From Siphonodentalium dalli (Eukaryota; Mollusca; Scaphopoda; Gadilida; Siphonodentaliidae), in the NCBI GenBank assembly GCA_032622095.1, contig CP136065.1, positions 96,481,343 to 96,545,342 of the forward strand: a stretch of DNA of 64,000 nt, written 5' to 3'. Position 1 is the stretch's first letter. Every line of letters starts with the position of its first letter. The notes under the pieces are model-generated. The model had not been told where the DNA came from. It ran no database searches and saw only the letters and a list, made by a program, of their open reading frames with translations. Shown piece after piece: positions 44,982 to 57,438 of the stretch. A program made the position numbers and the translations under genes.

Positions 44982-46318
44982 AATTTGGACTAGTTATCAA
45001 ATGATTTGAAATTTGTCGCCGTTTAAGTCGCAACAATATCCGGAAGCCGACACAATACAATGTTGCTTTTGTTTCGACCACTACATTAAAAACAATGCGG
45101 TTTTAGCATTTGATACATACTCTGTGTGAGCTTAGAACAAGTCTCTATAGAGGCACAATTATAGAGGGACCACTCGTCAATGAGTATTTAGTAAATAAAT
45201 GTTAAGATGGCGCTGAGGTATAAAAATTTCCACTCTGACAGAAATCTTCGTTCTTCACAGCTTGGAATTCAATAGATTTGATATGACACTGAATACATTG
45301 TGTACATATATTTGGGATTAGCTGAACATCGATGTTGAGCGACATTGACCACGCCTTGGAAGTTGGTTTGCTTTACCAAATAATCGGGGAACAAACTTAT
45401 TTAGAGCACAATACTTCATCGCCACGACGATCTCACCGGCATTCTACTATTTATATAAACGTCATCAAATCATTAGTTTTTCAATTGATAATGGCAAGTA
45501 GGCCAGTCAAAAATGAATTGTTATCGGTCTACTGGATCATATTAAGTGATGGCGGACATTTTTGGATAAAACTCGAAACTTTTCAGTTGAACAACATATC
45601 AAGGAAGTTTAAAGGCCCACTTAATTTTAGAAAAACTTATACCATTCGGAAGAGGAAGCTCCAAAACTTATTCGGTGTAATAAACTGTGAACATGTTGTT
45701 TTTGTTGAGGTACCGACGTATTTGTTGTGCTTAAGTTGCATCTGGATTGTACTACACAGTCTTTATTTCCAATGGAAACTAGTTATCTTAGTTTGAATTC
45801 TGTTGCATTCTAGGAGCGAGACGGGGGGAAATGTTTCCACGGCTGATTTCAGCAATGTCCTATTGTTCTATGTGCACCTTCTGAGACACATACATGGTGA
45901 TGCATTGTAGTATTTTAATCATATTTTATTTCATAGCTTGTTATTAAAACCGTATATCAAGGCACTATAAAAAAAATCGGTGACTCGAAAATTAAATAGG
46001 CCTTAAATGTCTCGACAAACGGGTTATCCCCCACATAAATGTGTATTTGACATAACATAAAATAACTTGACCGACATATCACAGTCTTGATTTAAGCCGT
46101 ATTACCGCACCGGTACATTAATTGGAAAATAAAGTGTTGACGTAAACGTAGATCGTGTTCCCCAAAGCTTTAGTTTCCATGGCATTAATGTACGACACTT
46201 GGTACTGAACGGTACGTTATAGAGACCATACGAAACGAAATAACGTATCTTTAATATGGAATTAATTGTTATCATAAGACTACATAGTACATACATGCAT
46301 CTGATAATCCATAAATAT
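44982..46318. other. No recognised gene
   Basis: The longest frame outside repeats is at 45332-45796 (154 codons, plus), beginning MLSDIDHALEVG. It has no motif I recognise, and its composition is what AT-rich DNA gives by chance. I list it only as a low-probability candidate. Confidence 0.3.
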
Positions 46319-46433
46319 CCAACGGGATGCGTGTGAAACACGTGGGGGTAGTAAATATATACGGCAGCAAAAGAACACTGTAAGAATGTAATAAAGGGTA
46401 ATCTTTACAAACCAACGCACTATAATCCAGAAA
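46319..46433 (+). repeat. Dispersed 115 bp repeat, copy 1
   Basis: CAACGGGATGCGTGTGAAAC through AACCAACGCACTATAAT recurs at 60247-60363 in the same orientation, with a short extra insert in the second copy. The edges are abrupt. The class is unknown. Confidence 0.8.
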
Positions 46434-49120
46434 TATCCAACTATTTTCTTGAATCGGAAAGAAATACATAAGAAATAAACGGCGGATTCAAAGTGGTCAT
46501 GGGATTTTGACCGCGATAAAAAATCAGCAAACTCCGCATGAACCCCGCCGTTTATTATTTATATTTATATACTTAAATTCATTATGAACTAGGATTGTCT
46601 GTCTTTCCCACTATTTATTTATCTATTTAAATGAACGCATGGAGTTCAGTTCAGAAAGTGCTAATCCTCGTTTTTTGGAAAACCAAACATTTTGAGAATC
46701 CGTTCTTGAAGAACGAAAAAAAAACGCAATTTCACAGTTTAGTATACACATATGACAAACTGTCTTGTTTAGCTAGTAACTAATGTAGACGTGTTGATTT
46801 CAAGAATGATAACTGAAACTAACAATTAAGTTTCGGCTGTGGATAAGAAATCGACAACACGTCGTTCTACCATAATGATATATTTGTGAGGTTCGGGGGA
46901 TATTTGTAGCGGTAAGGAATATGATAAAACGTTATTAAGTAGCGGGATTTTTGAACATCAACGTTCAGTAACACCGGGCAACAACACTGATTATAAACCA
47001 AAAAAAAATTATTGCCAAATCCGGACGTACTGAATAGATACTCAAGCAGTCGGCAATGTCCGACAATCCCCGGTCATTTCCGGGACCAATGTGTTCATAA
47101 ACATATGAACGACATTGGAAGTGACGTCACGTTGCGTTCATAGGTTTATAAACGCATTGAATACGGGGGCGTGTCTACCGTAACGCTATGGGGAAATCGG
47201 AGGAGATATTAGGTGTATGTAAATATATAAGTATGAACAAAGCAGAAAATACATTCAGGTTTACGCGAATTCGGTAAATGGGGAAGGTTGCATGATGACA
47301 TTGTTCGTCGACTTTTATTGAAAGCGACATGGTGTCATCTTATGAATAAAATGAACATTATGAAATCGTAAAGCTTCTTCGTCTGGTATCTCAAATGCAG
47401 AGCTCCCCAGCGTCAAGAAAGATATTGGTTTAGTACAGTAAAATCATCCCGTTCCCTTGTCGACAATATAGAACTATTTTCACATTTGAGGATAATTTGA
47501 GGTTAGTATCTGTATATTGTATAATATTTTGTACCAAACGTAGTTTCTTATGTTTTATTGGGGTGTTTACAACCGTTAGATGGTGAACCCGTTTGCTTAC
47601 CTTACATTATGAAGTGAATGTATCTGGTTCATGGGGCGGGTGCAGTTGGAAATGAGACCCTTTGTCTGCGTCTCTGCACTCATGTTAGGGGTTTAGAAAT
47701 TGGAAATGAGACCCTTTAGCCATGTTCCTGTCCTCATGTGAGTGGTTTAGCTTTGGTTCGTTATTACGTTAGCGTTTATATGGTCATATTATATTAAATG
47801 AATGAGATAATCCATTAAGTATAGAACTGGTTAACGTGGTGTAGACGCGTAATTATAATTATCTCTATATATTATAAACATCATTGTATTTGCAAATGGA
47901 ATTACAGTATAGTCGGTCCTATATTTTCTACGTTTTATTTTTGTACTACAGTTCTTTCGAGTCACATCATGATCATGTGATTTGGTCTTGCTTATATAAG
48001 CCATATTACTTAAGTGTAAACAAGAGTATTTGCAAGTTCGTGTACACAAGTTGGTCCTATATTTTCTTCTTTCTCTGTTTACACTATATGCAAGGTTATA
48101 TTAATGTACATCATTGTCAAGTGGTTTGGCAAAGCTTTTATGAGACATATTGCTTCCGGAGGTTTAGTTACCTAACGATAAGTGAAAAATTACAGCTAGG
48201 TAATCGATTATCTTCCCACGGTGATCTTCCATGGCTCTCACCAGGGGGCGTGTAATAAATGCCCTTGAAGTCGATATGCGTCTCCGGTTGAAGTAGTAAT
48301 ATGTCAAAGTGTATCGGAGGGAGATGGTGGAATGGATGGGGGCTATACGTTCATCGATCAGTTTGTCCGATTTGAGTTCCATAATCACGACAGAAACCAC
48401 AGGGAGTCTCCGTTGTATGTTATAGGTCAGACGGGGATCTTACTCCGTTCTCACACTAAATATCCTCTGGGAACATTCTTTAATGAACGTTCAGACAACC
48501 ACGATTCAATCGTATATAGATAAGTGGAGGAATCGTGCCCGACAAAATCGTGGCTAGTCTGTTCACACGATTGCGATCTCGTGCGTATCAGGATATAGTA
48601 AGCCATGGTTAACCACGTGATTGACTACCCTATACGACCTTTCATCTACGATTTTACGTACACACGACACAACTGTGATTCCGACGCAAGTGGAGGTATA
48701 CATGTATCATTTGAATATATATATATAGTTGTTCTTTTTGACACACACCTGCGTAAAACGCATCCGATTTACGTATGTGTAAGTCGCGTCCGTTTTCGTA
48801 GAATACCAACATATGATTTTCAATTTCCTAGGACACATACCTGCGACAACGATTATTTGATACGACAATCGGATGCGAATAACGCATACAATATGTTGGT
48901 AGTATGCGTCATCGCATACCATTTTCGTATCCGAATAATCAAGAAATTCCTATTATGACGTAATATTGGGCATGTCTCTCCCTGCTCACCAGCAACCGCA
49001 GATGCAATAGAATCAACAGATGCAGTGCGGTTTCGATACACAACCAACTCCAAATTCGCCATATAATATGGGATCGCATTTGGACTCTATATATGGAACA
49101 AAGCTCCAGTGAACATATGA
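46434..49120. other. No gene; minor local repeats
   Basis: A TTGGAAATGAGACCCTTT phrase occurs twice near 47648 and 47700. Two diverged copies of a roughly 140 bp segment containing GGTCCTATATTTTCT lie near 47917 and 48052. Frames of up to 123 codons here have no recognisable motif. Confidence 0.45.
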
Positions 49121-49299
49121 CCCAAGATTTTTTTATCGATATATAGCCGCTTACCTAAATTTATGTAACACTCTATTGGATACCATCTTACTTTATGCAG
49201 GTTTAACCCGCCGCTCGTTTCGTTTCGTTTCATTTCGTTATAGTCGGAACTATAGCGTAACACGAGCGATAACTCCTCCCGGTAATATCTCGTTCATTT
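49121..49299 (+). repeat. DIRS left terminal repeat, outer part
   Basis: Reverse complement of the right repeat at about 57270-57438: TGTAACACTCTATTGGATAC, AACCCGCCGCTCGTTTCG and GCGATAACTCCTCCCGG all recur inverted. It is broken at 49299 by the 3.2 kb insertion and resumes at about 52541 with the CTGCGCCAATAAAGC part. Confidence 0.88.
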
Positions 49300-52200
49300 C
49301 GGCCAATTTGGCCGGTTACTTCATGTGACTTTTTCATCTGACGTGTGTGTCGGAATAATGATATGGAGGATTTATGTAAATGTTAGCCCAAACTACATTT
49401 CCAAGTAACGATGGTTTTGTTGTTTATTTTGAGGAATAATACCGCGTCAGATGAATTCAGCCCAAATATGTTAACAGTTGTCGTGTAAAACATTCGGCAG
49501 TAAGTTAGCGTTATTTAGTATTTGTGGATGTCCTTCAACATGGGGAAAATAGACTACTGCGCTTGAACGAGCATGTGAATTGTCGTTTTTAATGTATAGC
49601 AACTTTATAATCAATAACAGAGGCATTCTCTGTCAAATAAGGTCGCTCTATTTACGATACCAATTGGGGAACTTTGTGAATTAAATTACGCGTAAACTTA
49701 ACCTGCTGCAAATAGAAAAGGTGTCGGAATCGGTGTACTCGCCTCATGGCTAACTCGCCCCAATCGGCGAGTGCCAACTCGGAATAAAAGGCCAACTCGG
49801 AATAAAAGATGCATACGGGGTGTTATATGGCGTTTGGTCCGTTGTTTCTCAATGAATATTATTGAAATTTGGTGTATATGTCCGGGCTGGGACATGGAAT
49901 ACAACAACGTTTGAATTGTTTTTTAATTTACAAATTTGTTGATTTTATTCATTTTGTTTTCGTTCTGAAACACACTATAAAGTGTATATAATATAATAAC
50001 GAACACGAGACATACATAATTTATAAACTGTTAACAAAAGATATCAAATTCAATACATGACAAAGATGACTCAGTGGAGTTTATAAAGTGAACATAAAAA
50101 CATTGAGGTAAGAATCTTTTTAAGGAATGCAACTTTATTTAATGATAATAAACACATAAATTAAAATAACAAACATGAGACATACATGATTTATAAACTG
50201 TTAACAAAAGATATCAAACTCAATACATGACAAAGATGACTCAGTGAAGTTTATAAAGTGAACATAAAAATATTAAGGTAAAAATCTTTTTAAGCATTAC
50301 TAAACCGTTTAGCACAGTCCACTTCACTCATCCGATCATCACTAAACTTGATATTTATCTTGATATTGATCTATCAGATGAGAGCTATCAAATATTTTTT
50401 TTATTTTATAGGAAAAAATGGTCGCCAGCGGCCATATTACATTTACGTTATATGTTATCGTGTCATGTCGATATCTAGTATTAGTTAGAAATTTCACCTT
50501 TCCAGATTCATAATTGCTCCATTGACTGTAACAGATGGAATTATTCCCCTCTTCGGATAGAGTGTCACTGAAACTTTATTTTGTCAGACTGTCTGTATAG
50601 TCACTGATTATATATGGCAATATTTACATGCAGTGCTGTTTTTATACAACAATTCTAATCCCCCCCTAGATCATCATGTGATCGACCATACATCGCGCGA
50701 GGACCTGGTTGAATTAAGGGGGGTTTTATGGATAACTTCTGTCCTCAAGCTAGATTATTCTTATGACATTTAATGGCATGTTTCTAACGTGGAGGGTTAG
50801 ATATGCTTGAGACACCAACACTCTTCAATTCACACCAAGTTATCAGCTGTCATATTCGGATATTAGCACCGATAGCCATGATATATGGTTTATTTTGTGT
50901 ATACTAGTAATATTGTTATTTTCAGTACCTTTATATACCAGTACTGTGTATAACAATGCATATAAATTAATCCATGTATACATGTATATTGATTCAACGG
51001 ATTCAGTGGTTTTGTCCATAAGTCTATCAAATATGCGGGGAAAACATGGCCACAAGCAGTACACCCTGTTAAATTTCGAATTTGAATCAATTGGCGCACC
51101 CTGCAGCCAGCTTTTATTGGAGAACTTTTTCTCACGTGGATAGTTTGGGTCACCGCTAGATGTGAGCCATGTTTTGTTCTCAAGCTGTCCTTGTGAAGAC
51201 ATCACTGCCAGCGGTGATCTGGAATTTTACTATTTTTATGGCTAAATAATTTGGTTGATCCTACAGACGACACCCCTTGTCCGATCGTCACCAGATTCCA
51301 CAATGATCTTCTGGATAACCAGGGTGAGAGTAATCTAATTTTCCCGAATTTCGTTAAAAAACATTACCACAGGCAGCAATTTGGTATCTTACTGTTTTAT
51401 CCTCTTTTGCGTGACTGAATTGTTTAGCAACTGTACAGTCATATCCCTCATCTGATAGTCACCACACTTTATATTGATCTTCGGGCTGACAACTAGATGG
51501 GAGCTATCGAATGCTTTGAATTTTTTTGGAAAACATTGTCGCCAGCAGTCATCTTCTATTTTGGTTTTTATATACATGTATATCTCTTCATTCGGATAGT
51601 CAGTATTACGTAGGTACTTCAACTTTCCGCATTCCTGTCATCATTTGAAATATAAAAATTTACCTGATACCATGCACCCTTCGAAATTTGTTTCGTCGTA
51701 TCTATTTTAATGACCCGTATGGTAATATTGATACAGATATATTTGTCAAACATTTCTTTGTACAATATACAGGTATTTAGTTTGTAACTAAATCTAGAAA
51801 TATATAATAGTAGCTGGTGGACCCTACTTCGTCCGGGATGTTCCCCTCTGATTTTCGGAGAATTGCGCGATTTAACCTTGAATTGACCATTTTAAAGGTG
51901 AACGTCATGTCGGGTCACGATTTGACCCGTCCAAAACACTCCCCGGACAAAAGTCACGACAAAAATACCCGTCGAAATCCGCCCGGCTTTACCCGATTTG
52001 ACCTTGAATTGACAATTTTGAATGTCAAGATCAGGTCAGGGTCATAATTTGACCCACCCGAAACACTCCTGGGACAAAAGTAACAGTAGGTATTATATTT
52101 CGTTGAAATACTTCCGTTTTACCAGATTTGACCTTGAATTGATCTTTTTGAATGTCAAAGTCAGGTCGGGATCAAGATTTGACCCGTCCAAATAGTCCAG

Positions 52201-52538
52201 AAACATGTCTACATCAGCACGTTCGAGAACATGGTCCCACGTGAAATTGGACACGTCCATATTGCTCCCGGGATCGAAGTAGTCCTACACACAATTTTTT
52301 AGTCGGATCGGTCAAGGTCCAGAAACATGCCTATGAGCGAGGTCAAGTTGACACGTTAAATACCAAATCCGAGTCGGATCAGTCGAGCAGTGTTAGAGTC
52401 TATAACACATACACACATGCATTCATGCATACACACATACATACAGACAGGTGTTCCAAAATGTATAATCGATAGCTACAACAATTCTATGGTATATAGT
52501 TCACGGCCGACCTGATGCATGCATCTTAGTTTTCTTGT
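49300..52538 (-). repeat. 3.2 kb repeat inserted in the DIRS left terminal repeat
   Basis: Inverted copy of 599-4126, from CGGCCAATTTGGCCG (49300) to TTAGTTTTCTTGT (52538). CATTT occurs on both sides (49295-49299 and 52541-52545), a possible 5 bp target duplication, though one copy belongs to a slightly altered junction. Compared with its partner it lacks about 230 bp where two Helitron-like sections meet, so only one fused section (51810-52472) remains. Open frames within (for example 50843-51205 and 50895-51143) have no recognised product. Confidence 0.85.
51810..52472 (-). mobile_element. Fused Helitron-like section
   Basis: On the minus strand it runs from TCGATTATACAT to CCAGCTAC, matching the left of section A and the right of section B in the 599-4126 copy. 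The intermediate CAGCTAG end and adjoining start are missing. Recombination between the two related sections would give this structure. Confidence 0.5.
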
Positions 52539-52573
52539 TCCATTTTTCTGCGCCAATAAAGCAGGTCACAATT

Positions 52574-54041
52574 ATGTCGGACTCCGATAGTTCGTCGCCG
52601 TCGTCACCTACCAAAGAGGTGATCGACAATACAATTACGAAGAAGAAACGTAAAACTAAATATCAAATCCTCCAAGAGGAATTTTCTTCTACTATGGAGA
52701 GTTATCGCTCGGAAGTCGGGGGACTTTCGAGCAAGCTTGATGCTCTCATCGAATTGCAAAGTCATGGCCGCCTGGCCATTGACGTCTCCCGACCATCGCT
52801 AATGAGGTCAACTATTGGGGACATGGGAATCGCAAATGATTGCCCAATATCCAATACACATACAAATTCTTCCTCACAAAGAGGAAAACTCACACAGTGA
52901 GTCGAAGACCACCAAGTTCTGACGAAAATTCGTCTGAAAACGACAATGTGACAGACATTGGATCAATTCATGTTGATGAACATTGTTCGTTTTTTTTTCG
53001 GAAACCATTTCCAACGACTGCTCCAAGAGCAAAACACTGGAAAGCATCTTCGGTGATGATGCATTAGTGAAACCACCCCCAAAGAAACTTGGGGCAGACA
53101 TTGATGCCGCACAGAGACTTGTGCTTTCGCAATCCTGGAGATGTGAACATCCATTTTCCCTGACTGCATTTGCCGAGGTATCTGCACAAAAATTTCCTCT
53201 GTCTGCTGAAGCCGAGGAGTTGTTAAAACTACCCACGCTAGAAAGTTTGGTTTATCGCTGCCTTAGCCCGATACATGGCAAGAATGTCAAACCACCTCCA
53301 TTTGGGGATCGCTCACTTGTAGGACAACCATACAAGATGATAGAAAAGCTGGCCTTCCGGGGACATGCGGCCGCTCATATGGGAATTAGTGCAATGATTT
53401 ACCTTCAACAAGGTCTTGCTTCTTTGATGCAAACCATTACTGCATCACAAGGTATCACGGTGGAGGATGTGTCACATCTTCGCCATATCTACCACCTGTA
53501 TGGATCAACTTGGTCGTGTGGGGGCTTATCACCATATCTTACGGCGTCAAAGTGCCTTGGCTGATACCAATTATGGAAGCGGGATGATTCCAAAGAGCTT
53601 TCTGACCTACCATTATCAGCTGATGGTGTTTTCTGTGGCGGACTAGAATCTGTTCTAAAAACGCAAAAGGAGCGCACTAAAGCGCTGGATGATTTGTTGC
53701 CAGCTTCCAAGGCCACTACCTCTACAAAGAGAGTTTTTCCCATTCCTTCTGATAATGGGCCTTCCAATGCCAAGAAAACATTCTTTGCCAAACCTAATAC
53801 TGATTGGAAGAGTTCGCAAAAGGGAACAGGTGGCAAATCTGGTAAAAGTTTAAAAAGACCAATGCCACCTACGTCAACAAAAAGAATGACACTCTTCGGA
53901 CCCCACTCAAGAATGTCTATACCGGTGCCGGTAACAAAGGATATCAAACCAAAAAAAGATGACTCGGTGAGTACATGCATACATTTTCACCAAATTCTTT
54001 CTCCCAGTGTGCAGATCAGGGGAGGTTCTCAAATTACCTAG
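52574..54041 (+). pseudogene. DIRS gag-like region (frameshifted)
   Basis: Starts MSDSDSSSPSSPTKEV, chosen because it follows the terminal repeat directly and opens the Ser-rich, then Lys-rich N-terminus usual for DIRS ORF1. The next part reads YQILQEEFSSTMESYRSEVG, a likely coiled coil. The sense then moves through two further frames near 52870-52990. From 52983 to 54041 one frame holds, broken by a single TGA at 53562-53564, which could be a decayed CGA. Conserved-looking stretches are LPTLESLVYRCLSPIHG and HAAAHMGISAMIYLQQGL. The end is basic and Gly/Ser-rich (KGTGGKSGKSLKRP). It overlaps the RT frame by about 65 bp. The role would be particle or nucleic-acid binding. Confidence 0.75.
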
Positions 54042-55784
54042 CTCAATGGGAAGCAATTACCAACGATGCTTGGACCCTCGATATAATTCATCAGGGTTAC
54101 AAATTGGATTTTCAAACCATACCCCCTTTTCACGGTTTAAAAATGACCGTGGTACATGGCGTCCAAAACGATATTCTCAATTTAGAAATCAAAAATCTTT
54201 TGGCTCTTGGCGCCATCGAGAAAGTTCCTCCGGAGCAGATCCATTCCGGTTTTTACAGTACGCTTTTCATGGTTCCAAAGAAGAACCAGGAAATGCGTCC
54301 TGTCATAAATCTTCGCTCTCTGAACAATTTCATCCGAGACGAACACTTCAAAATGGACACTTTAACAAAGACCATCGAACTAGTAAAACTGAACGACTGG
54401 GGATTTACCGCAGACATTCGTCATGCGTATTTTCACATTCAGATTTGGCCCGATCATCGTCAATATCTACGCTTTTGTGTCAACAACCAGGCATATCAGT
54501 TGAAAGTTCTTTGCTTCGGTGCAAAAAGTGCCCCAAGAGTTTACACCAAAGTAGTGTCCTGTGTCGCCGCTCATCTCCGTCAGATGGGTATACGACTGAT
54601 CGTTTTCATCGACGATTGGTTCCTAATGCATCAAAATTACCTTGCTCTGCTCCAAGACCAACGGATTTGGTTCGACACTCTGTCAAAATTGGGGTTTGTG
54701 ATCAATTTCGACAAGTCAAATCCTGTTCCGGCCCAAACAGTCAAATATCTAGGGGCGCAATTTCAGTTGACTCAGGGTCTCGTATCACCATCCGCAGAAC
54801 GCATACAAGGAATTCAATTAACTGCTCAGTCCCTCTTAACAGGCACAAAAACAGCCCGGGTTTACCTACAATTTGTGGGCCAAATTGCTTCGTGTTTGGA
54901 GCTCATTCCTCTCGCCAGGTTGTACATGAGGCCCATTCAGGCTCATCTTTCAACACATTGGTCTCAACGTCATCAAAATTACGATCAGCTTATCCCATTT
55001 TCTCCGGAACTGGGTTTCCACCTGAAATGGTGGTTACAAACTCAAAACATTTATCAGGGTAGCTCCTTTCGACCAATACGCCCTTCTTCTACGATCACAA
55101 CAGATGCCAGCATGACGGGGTGGGGAGGTCATTTTGCGAATCAGACTATTCAAGGTCTTTGGTCCGCCGCAGATACGTGCCTCCACATCAACAATTTTGA
55201 GCTGAAAGCAGTTCTTCTAACGCTCAAACATTTTATTCGCCAGTTGCGAAACCAAACGATTTTAGTTCAAACAGACAATGTCACCGTGGCTTGTTATATC
55301 AACAAGCAGGGGGACTCATTCCCTCACCCTCTGTCGTCTTGCACGGGATATGTGGCAATTAGTTCAGACCAACAACATATGGTTATTAGCAACCCACATT
55401 GCGGGGAGAACGAATGTGCTGGCCGACCAACTCAGTCGGTTTCATTTTCATCCGACCGAATGGGAATTGTCACCCGCCATTGTGGTGAAAATATTCCAGA
55501 CCTGGGGCGAACCTTCAATGGACCTCTTTGCGACCGTTCACAATCGAAAAACACCAATATTTTGTTCATGGCAACCTCATCAAGAGGCATATGCGACCGA
55601 TGCACTGTCAATCGAATGGGCGGATCTTTTTGCGTATGCGTTTCCACCCATTCCACGGGTCTTAAATCACCTTCGGCAATTTCAATGCCAGATCATTCTC
55701 ATTGCTCCAATGTGGACCAAACAATATTGGTATCCCCACATCTTGGATCTCCTGATCGATTTCCCGCGGAAAATCCGATATTAG
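53975..55784 (+). pseudogene. DIRS reverse transcriptase and RNase H
   Basis: Open in one frame from 53975 to about 55315. It begins with the GRFSNYLAQWEAITNDAW stretch characteristic of DIRS RT. Then come NPVPAQTVKYLGAQFQLT, the fingers motif EMRPVINLRSLN, palm motif GFTADIRHAYFHIQI, LCFGAKSAPRVYTK and the catalytic FIDDW (near 54605-54620), where other RTs have YxDD. RNase H follows: TTDASMTGWGGH, INNFELKAVLLT and VQTDNVTVACYIN. A frameshift in a G run near 55309-55313 moves the sense to a second frame. That frame has AGRTNVLADQLSR and EPSMDLFATVHNRK, the usual DIRS extension, ending at 55784. Apart from that single shift, the polymerase residues appear intact. It would copy the element RNA into circular DNA. 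Confidence 0.88.
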
Positions 55785-55803
55785 AGAATTTACTAACTCA
55801 GCA

Positions 55804-56829
55804 TTGCCATCGTGCAGTTCACCCGAACCCATCAATGTTCAATCTGACTGCTTGGCTGTTGTCGACAGACAACTCCAAGCAGATGGCTTTTCAAAACAGC
55901 CTCGTGAACTTGTCCAGGCCTCCTGGCGACCAGACACTCAACGTGACCACATATGCAAATTTAGGCGGTTCTGTAGCTGGTGTACTGAACGGGAAATTGA
56001 TCGCGCTCATGCCTCTTTGATTCAATGTGCCAATTTTCTAGCTGACCTTTTCACTTCCGGCCTCCAATACCGGACAATAAGTAGCTATAGATCTATGTTG
56101 TCATCTTCCCTTCCTCACATTGAAGGTACTCCAATTGGTCAGCACCCTTCCATAATTCGGATGCTTAAAGGTGTGTTCAACTCCAGACCTCCGATCCGCA
56201 CATTGGTTCCTAGCTGGAATTTACCCAAATTATTGGAGCTCCTACAGCAACCACCCTTTGAACCTTTGGCTATCGCTCCACTCAAGTATCTCACATGGAA
56301 AGCAACCTTTTTGGTGGCTATCACCACATTTAGACGTTGTAGTGACCTCCAATCATTGTCTCTGGGACAAGTACCATGCGAATTCAAGCTAATGGCATTA
56401 CCTTCATCAGACAGGGTTTATCAAAACAGGATAGAATATCCCATCAAAACCCTATTTTGTTTGTCCCTAGCTATGAAGACAATCCCTTATTGGACCCTAA
56501 ACGTACATTACTCTTATACTTGGAGAAAACTGCCCCATATCGGCCAACCGATGTGGGTACATCACTTTTTCTCTCCATAAATGAACCACATAAAGCTGTT
56601 TCTGCTCAAACTATTTCTAAATGGATTGTCAAAACCATAAAAATGGCATATTCTTCTCCTTCCAGCCCTGATACCACAGCACAGATCAGCACGCGGTGTT
56701 GGTCCTTCCTGGGCACTATTTCATGGTGCTACTCTGACTCATGTTTTGGACAGTGCAGACTGGAGCCAGTCATCCACATTCGCCCGTTTCTACCTTAAAG
56801 ACGTGGGAGTTCATGTTTTGAACTCTTGA
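55804..56829 (+). pseudogene. DIRS tyrosine recombinase (frameshifted)
   Basis: The N-terminal SAM-like part reads ELVQASWRPDTQRDHICKF and CANFLADLFTSGLQYRTISS. The catalytic core starts with the first arginine in TTFRRCSDLQSLSL (near 56325-56365). A frameshift near 56380 moves to a second frame, with FVPSYEDNPLLDP and LFLSINEPHKAVSAQTISKW. Another shift near 56690 returns to the first frame for RGVGPSWALFHGATL and STFARFYLKD, where the FY tyrosine is the expected nucleophile. The H-x-x-R box is damaged at the second shift. In intact elements this enzyme integrates the circular DNA without target duplication. The stop is at 56827-56829. Confidence 0.82.
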
Positions 56830-57093
56830 GTGAACCACTTTGCTGCGGGTTGCTGCATGTGGTGCAAGGATTCAAATGTTGTTTGTAATCCAATTTTCTG
56901 AGGAGAATACCAGTATTGGATCCTGTGGGACTCAATGGTTTTTAATGTCGGACACATGTGAAAGGACTTCCATGATCCGATGAATTTACATTGTACAGTA
57001 TTGTTGTTGCGAAAACAATAACTGAACATTCTGGAGAGAGGATCTCAGCCAAACTTCATCTACCACAGCGCCACAAGGGAGATTTGGACTCAG

Positions 57094-57208
57094 ATGATAT
57101 CTAATAGAGTGTTACATAAAGGTAAGTGGCTATATATCGATAAACAATTTATAGAATTGGACCCCCAAGTCCATTTTTTTTAGATATATATACTTATCTT
57201 TATGTAAG
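57094..57208 (+). repeat. DIRS internal complementary region
   Basis: The left half (CTAATAGAGTGTTACATAAA, GGCTATATATCGATAAA) is complementary to the outer left terminal repeat (49135-49175). The right half (CCCCCAAGTCCATTTTTT, TATATATACTTATC) is complementary to the outermost right end (57393-57438). This bipartite complementarity to both outer ends is the hallmark of DIRS elements and is thought to template joining of the ends into a circle. Confidence 0.82.
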
Positions 57209-57249
57209 CACGGCCCGCCCTCCTCCCCTTCCTTCAGTTTGTCTCTGTG

Positions 57250-57438
57250 CTTTATTGGCGCAGAGATGAAATGAACGAGATATTACCGGGAGGAGTTATC
57301 GCTCGTGTTACGCTATAGTTCCGACTATAACGAAATGAAACGAAACGAGCGGGTTAAACCTGCATAAAGTAAGATGGTATCCAATAGAGTGTTACATAAA
57401 GGTAAGTATATATATCTCAAAAAAATTGGACTTGGGGG
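57250..57438 (+). repeat. DIRS right terminal repeat
   Basis: Inverted partner of the left repeat. It starts at TGCTTTATTGGCGCAGAG, complementary to the sequence just before the gag start, and ends near GGACTTGGGGG. Confidence 0.85.

Larger units (their letters stand above)
49121..57438 (+). mobile_element. DIRS-type tyrosine-recombinase retrotransposon, with nested insertion
   Basis: The inverted terminal repeats are 49121-49299 plus about 52541-52560 at left and about 57250-57438 at right. Shared phrases include CCGGTAATATCTCGTTCATT and its complement, and TCTGCGCCAATAAAGC and its complement. Between them lie gag-like, RT/RNase H and tyrosine recombinase regions in DIRS order. An internal complementary region lies at 57094-57208. 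There is no integrase or LTR. Removing the 3.2 kb insertion (49300-52538) leaves about 5.1 kb, a normal DIRS size. Frameshifts and one stop show that the copy is inactive. Confidence 0.88.

Noticed and set aside
45332-45796. 154-codon open frame as a host gene
   Set aside because: No motif, no splice context, and composition expected from AT-rich DNA; kept only as a low-probability note.
52874-53236. Minus-strand frames of up to 163 codons opposite the DIRS gag and RT (also 53489-53980)
   Set aside because: Shadow frames of a coding region; the plus strand carries the recognisable DIRS motifs.
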